DNA of 55,543 bases. Origin: an uncultured Rhizobiaceae group bacterium. GTDB taxonomy: Bacteria > Pseudomonadota > Alphaproteobacteria > Rhizobiales > Rhizobiaceae. Location: contig CALIOE010000125.1 in NCBI GenBank assembly GCA_938044775.1, positions 1-55,543 on the forward strand, written 5' to 3'. The position numbers and the translations under genes are program-made. The notes beneath the pieces are model-generated. The model did not search any database. It worked only from the letters and a program-made list of their open reading frames with translations, and was not told the DNA's origin. Positions 53,599 through 55,543 of the stretch are shown here, piece after piece. The stretch's first letter is position 1. The number at the start of each line of letters is the position of its first letter.

Positions 53599-53655
53599 CG
53601 ACATATTCCCAAAATTTGAACGCCTCTTGGCGTTATCCTGAATATCGGCACAAAG

Positions 53656-54273
53656 ATGGCCAACGAGACAAAGAAATCGGACAGATCAGAAAATATTCGG
53701 GTCATTGCCTGTGGAGCGCTGGCCCGGGAGATTCTGGCTGTCTGCGATGCCAACCGTTTGGACCACATTGATCTCGTCTGTCTACCGGCAATACTGCACA
53801 ATCACCCCGAGAAAATCCCGGACGCTGTCGATCAGGCGATTTGTGAGGCACAAAGCCTTGGATTCCAGAAGATATTCATCGCCTATGCCGACTGTGGCAC
53901 CGGTGGACTGCTGGACAGGATTTGCGCGAAACACGGGGTCGAACGCATTGCGGGACCGCATTGCTACTCGTTTTTTTGGGGCAATAATTCCTTTGCCGAG
54001 CGGCATGAGGACGACATTCACAGCTTCTTCCTGACGGATTTTCTGGCCCGCCAGTTTCGGGCCTTCATGATTGATCCTCTCAAGCTCGACAAACATCCTG
54101 AACTGATTGAGATGATGTTCGGCAATTACAAAAAGCTGGTCTATCTGGTTCAGGAACCGGACCCCCAATTGGATGCCAGAGCGGAGGATGCCGCCAGGTT
54201 CCTTGGGCTGGAATATGAGCGTCGGGAAACCGGATATGGCGACCTCGTACCAGCGCTCCGCGACCTCAAGTAG
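53656..54273 (+). CDS. DUF1638 protein
   Basis: A 205-residue cytosolic protein of DUF1638. Three conserved cysteine sites stand out: VIACGALAREI (about residue 19), IAYADCGTGGLLD (about 79) and IAGPHCYSFFWG (about 103), and LPAILHNHPEKIPDAV is a further family block. The family recurs beside MttB and corrinoid protein genes and is suspected of a role in that methyl transfer, but no activity is established. Here it follows the corrinoid gene (with one antisense lipoprotein between them). The cysteines could bind a metal or a corrinoid. Confidence 0.85.
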   Translation: MANETKKSDRSENIRVIACGALAREILAVCDANRLDHIDLVCLPAILHNHPEKIPDAVDQAICEAQSLGFQKIFIAYADCGTGGLLDRICAKHGVERIAGPHCYSFFWGNNSFAERHEDDIHSFFLTDFLARQFRAFMIDPLKLDKHPELIEMMFGNYKKLVYLVQEPDPQLDARAEDAARFLGLEYERRETGYGDLVPALRDLK

Positions 54274-54345
54274 CATCCGCCCGACATATCTGCTTACCTT
54301 TGTCGAACCGACTTCGGCCGGGTTGAGCCGGGTTGAGAATGCCGT

Positions 54346-55543
54346 ATGGGAGACAATTTGGCAGAAGAATTCGACTATATCGTTGTTGGCGGTGGCTCCG
54401 GTGGATGCACCGTCGCCAGCCGGCTGAGCGAAAACGGCAAACATTCCGTTTGCCTCATCGAAGCCGGTGGTCAAGGCAAGAGTGCAATAATAAGGGCTCC
54501 TGCGGGCTTTGGCGCCTTTTTGCCGTTTCCAGTTCTTAACTGGGCCTACAAAACAACCCCGCAAATCGGGCTCAACGGACGCAGGGGATATCAGCCGCGC
54601 GGCAAAGCACTTGGCGGCTCAAGCGCCATAAACGCCATGCTCTACATTCGCGGGCATAAATCGGACTATGACGAATGGCGCGACCTCGGCAATCCAGGCT
54701 GGGGCTGGGACGATGTGCTGCATTATTTCAAGAAAGCCGAAGGAAACACGCGTGGCGCGGATGACTTGCACGGCGCTGATGGCCCTCTCAGCATCAGCGA
54801 TCTGCGCTCTCCTCATGAAATCACGAGCGCCTTTCTCGAAGCTGCCCGCGAAAACCAGATTCGCATCAACGATGACTTCAACGGGCCTGAGCAGGAGGGC
54901 ATTGGGCAATACCAGGTAACCCAGAAAGGCGGCGAACGCTTCAGCGTCGCAGCCGCCTACATTCACCCGCACATGGGACGGAACAATCTCACGGTGCTGA
55001 CCGGCACCCATGCGATCCGCATTCTGTTTACCGGTCCAACCGCAACCGGTGTCTGGGTAACCGGAAAAGGCGGTGACCGTGTCATAAGGGCGCGCAAGGA
55101 GATTGTACTTTCAGGAGGCGCCTTCAACACACCGCATCTGCTTATGCTTTCTGGTGTCGGACCCGGCAGTCACCTTAGGGAACACGGCATCGAGGTTTTG
55201 ATCGAGAGCCCCGAGGTTGGAAAAAATCTGCAGGATCACATCGATTACATAACCGCCTACAAGTCACCTCGAACGGATACGTTTGGAGTGTCGCTAAAAG
55301 GCACGAGCGATATTTTGAAGGGTATTTTGGAGTGGCGTCGCTACCGCACCGGCAAGTTGACCACACCATTCGCCGAGGCCGGTGGATTCGTCAAATCCTC
55401 GCCCGATGAAGACCGACCCGATTTGCAATACCACTTTGTTGTCGGCATCGTCGACGATCACAATCGCAAACTGCATTTCGGCCATGGGTTTTCGTGTCAT
55501 GTTTGCGTTTTGAGACCAAAAAGCCGCGGTACAGTGCGGCTGG
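54346..55543 (+). CDS. GMC-family FAD oxidoreductase, choline dehydrogenase-like (3' end outside window)
   Basis: The first 399 residues of a GMC oxidoreductase. FDYIVVGGGSGGCTVASRLSE (in part) is the FAD motif, GKALGGSSAINAMLYIRGH is the GMC signature 1, and SGGAFNTPHLLMLSGVGP is signature 2. The final visible stretch, FSCHVCVLRPKSRGTV, resembles choline/betaine aldehyde dehydrogenases (BetA group). Next to corrinoid and methylamine genes, choline or a related alcohol is a reasonable substrate guess. Start is the ATG at 54346; a TTG at 54358 with GGGAGA ahead is possible. The active-site histidine lies beyond the edge. Confidence 0.88.
   Translation, partial: MGDNLAEEFDYIVVGGGSGGCTVASRLSENGKHSVCLIEAGGQGKSAIIRAPAGFGAFLPFPVLNWAYKTTPQIGLNGRRGYQPRGKALGGSSAINAMLYIRGHKSDYDEWRDLGNPGWGWDDVLHYFKKAEGNTRGADDLHGADGPLSISDLRSPHEITSAFLEAARENQIRINDDFNGPEQEGIGQYQVTQKGGERFSVAAAYIHPHMGRNNLTVLTGTHAIRILFTGPTATGVWVTGKGGDRVIRARKEIVLSGGAFNTPHLLMLSGVGPGSHLREHGIEVLIESPEVGKNLQDHIDYITAYKSPRTDTFGVSLKGTSDILKGILEWRRYRTGKLTTPFAEAGGFVKSSPDEDRPDLQYHFVVGIVDDHNRKLHFGHGFSCHVCVLRPKSRGTVRL

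Overview
The window comes from an alphaproteobacterium, probably marine and heterotrophic. The evidence is the CobN/CobH/CobI/CobL type of aerobic B12 pathway, Sinorhizobium-type PmtA phospholipid methyltransferases, a DddP-type DMSP lyase with its full set of metal ligands, and MttB-family methyltransferases without pyrrolysine. Gene density is high, with many 4-nt ATGA overlaps. I see no rRNA, tRNA, CRISPR array, insertion sequence or phage gene.

Region 1 (1-16424, all minus strand) is a cobalamin island. cobQ comes first. A cobalamin riboswitch (about 14670-14875) then leads the HupE-like transporter, cobU/cobP, cobW, cobN and cobO, followed by a conserved hypothetical gene and two tandem TerB-like genes. 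A second group has a structured leader of unknown class (5410-5540) ahead of a small His-rich membrane protein, cbiX, cobH, cobL, cobI and a cbiG-cobJ fusion that runs off the left edge.

Region 2 (16766-28906) is general carbon metabolism. It holds valine/beta-amino acid catabolism (mmsB, isobutyryl-CoA dehydrogenase, class III aminotransferase), a degenerate Nudix-DUF3253 fusion, a secreted protein built of seven Cys-pair repeats, an NAD-linked molybdenum formate dehydrogenase (fdsGB fusion, a possible small ORF, a cupin, fdsA) and an iron-type alcohol dehydrogenase.

Region 3 (29089-43567) concerns N-methyl and one-carbon metabolism. A plus-strand operon encodes an MttB homologue, an MDR oxidoreductase, a dimethylglycine dehydrogenase-like FAD/GcvT protein and a PhyH-type dioxygenase. 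Two PmtA paralogues and a renalase-like amine oxidase follow. The glycine cleavage genes gcvT-gcvH-gcvP lie on the minus strand behind a tandem glycine riboswitch, and dddP diverges from them.

Region 4 (43792-55543) holds a fatty-acid desaturase coupled to a PhnD-like protein and, divergent from it across a perfect palindrome, a homocysteine S-methyltransferase. Then come a 4Fe-4S protein, an ECF sigma factor coupled to a membrane VWA protein, a second MttB homologue, a class II cytochrome c, an MtbC-type corrinoid protein, an entericidin-like lipoprotein, DUF1638 and a truncated GMC oxidoreductase.

The unifying theme is use of methylated compounds. B12 made by region 1 could load the corrinoid protein of region 4. 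MttB proteins could pass methyl groups from a quaternary amine to it, and the homocysteine methyltransferase or folate could accept them. The dimethylglycine dehydrogenase-like protein, glycine cleavage system and formate dehydrogenase could oxidise the remaining methyl groups and glycine. The individual family assignments are well supported; the integrated pathway is inference.
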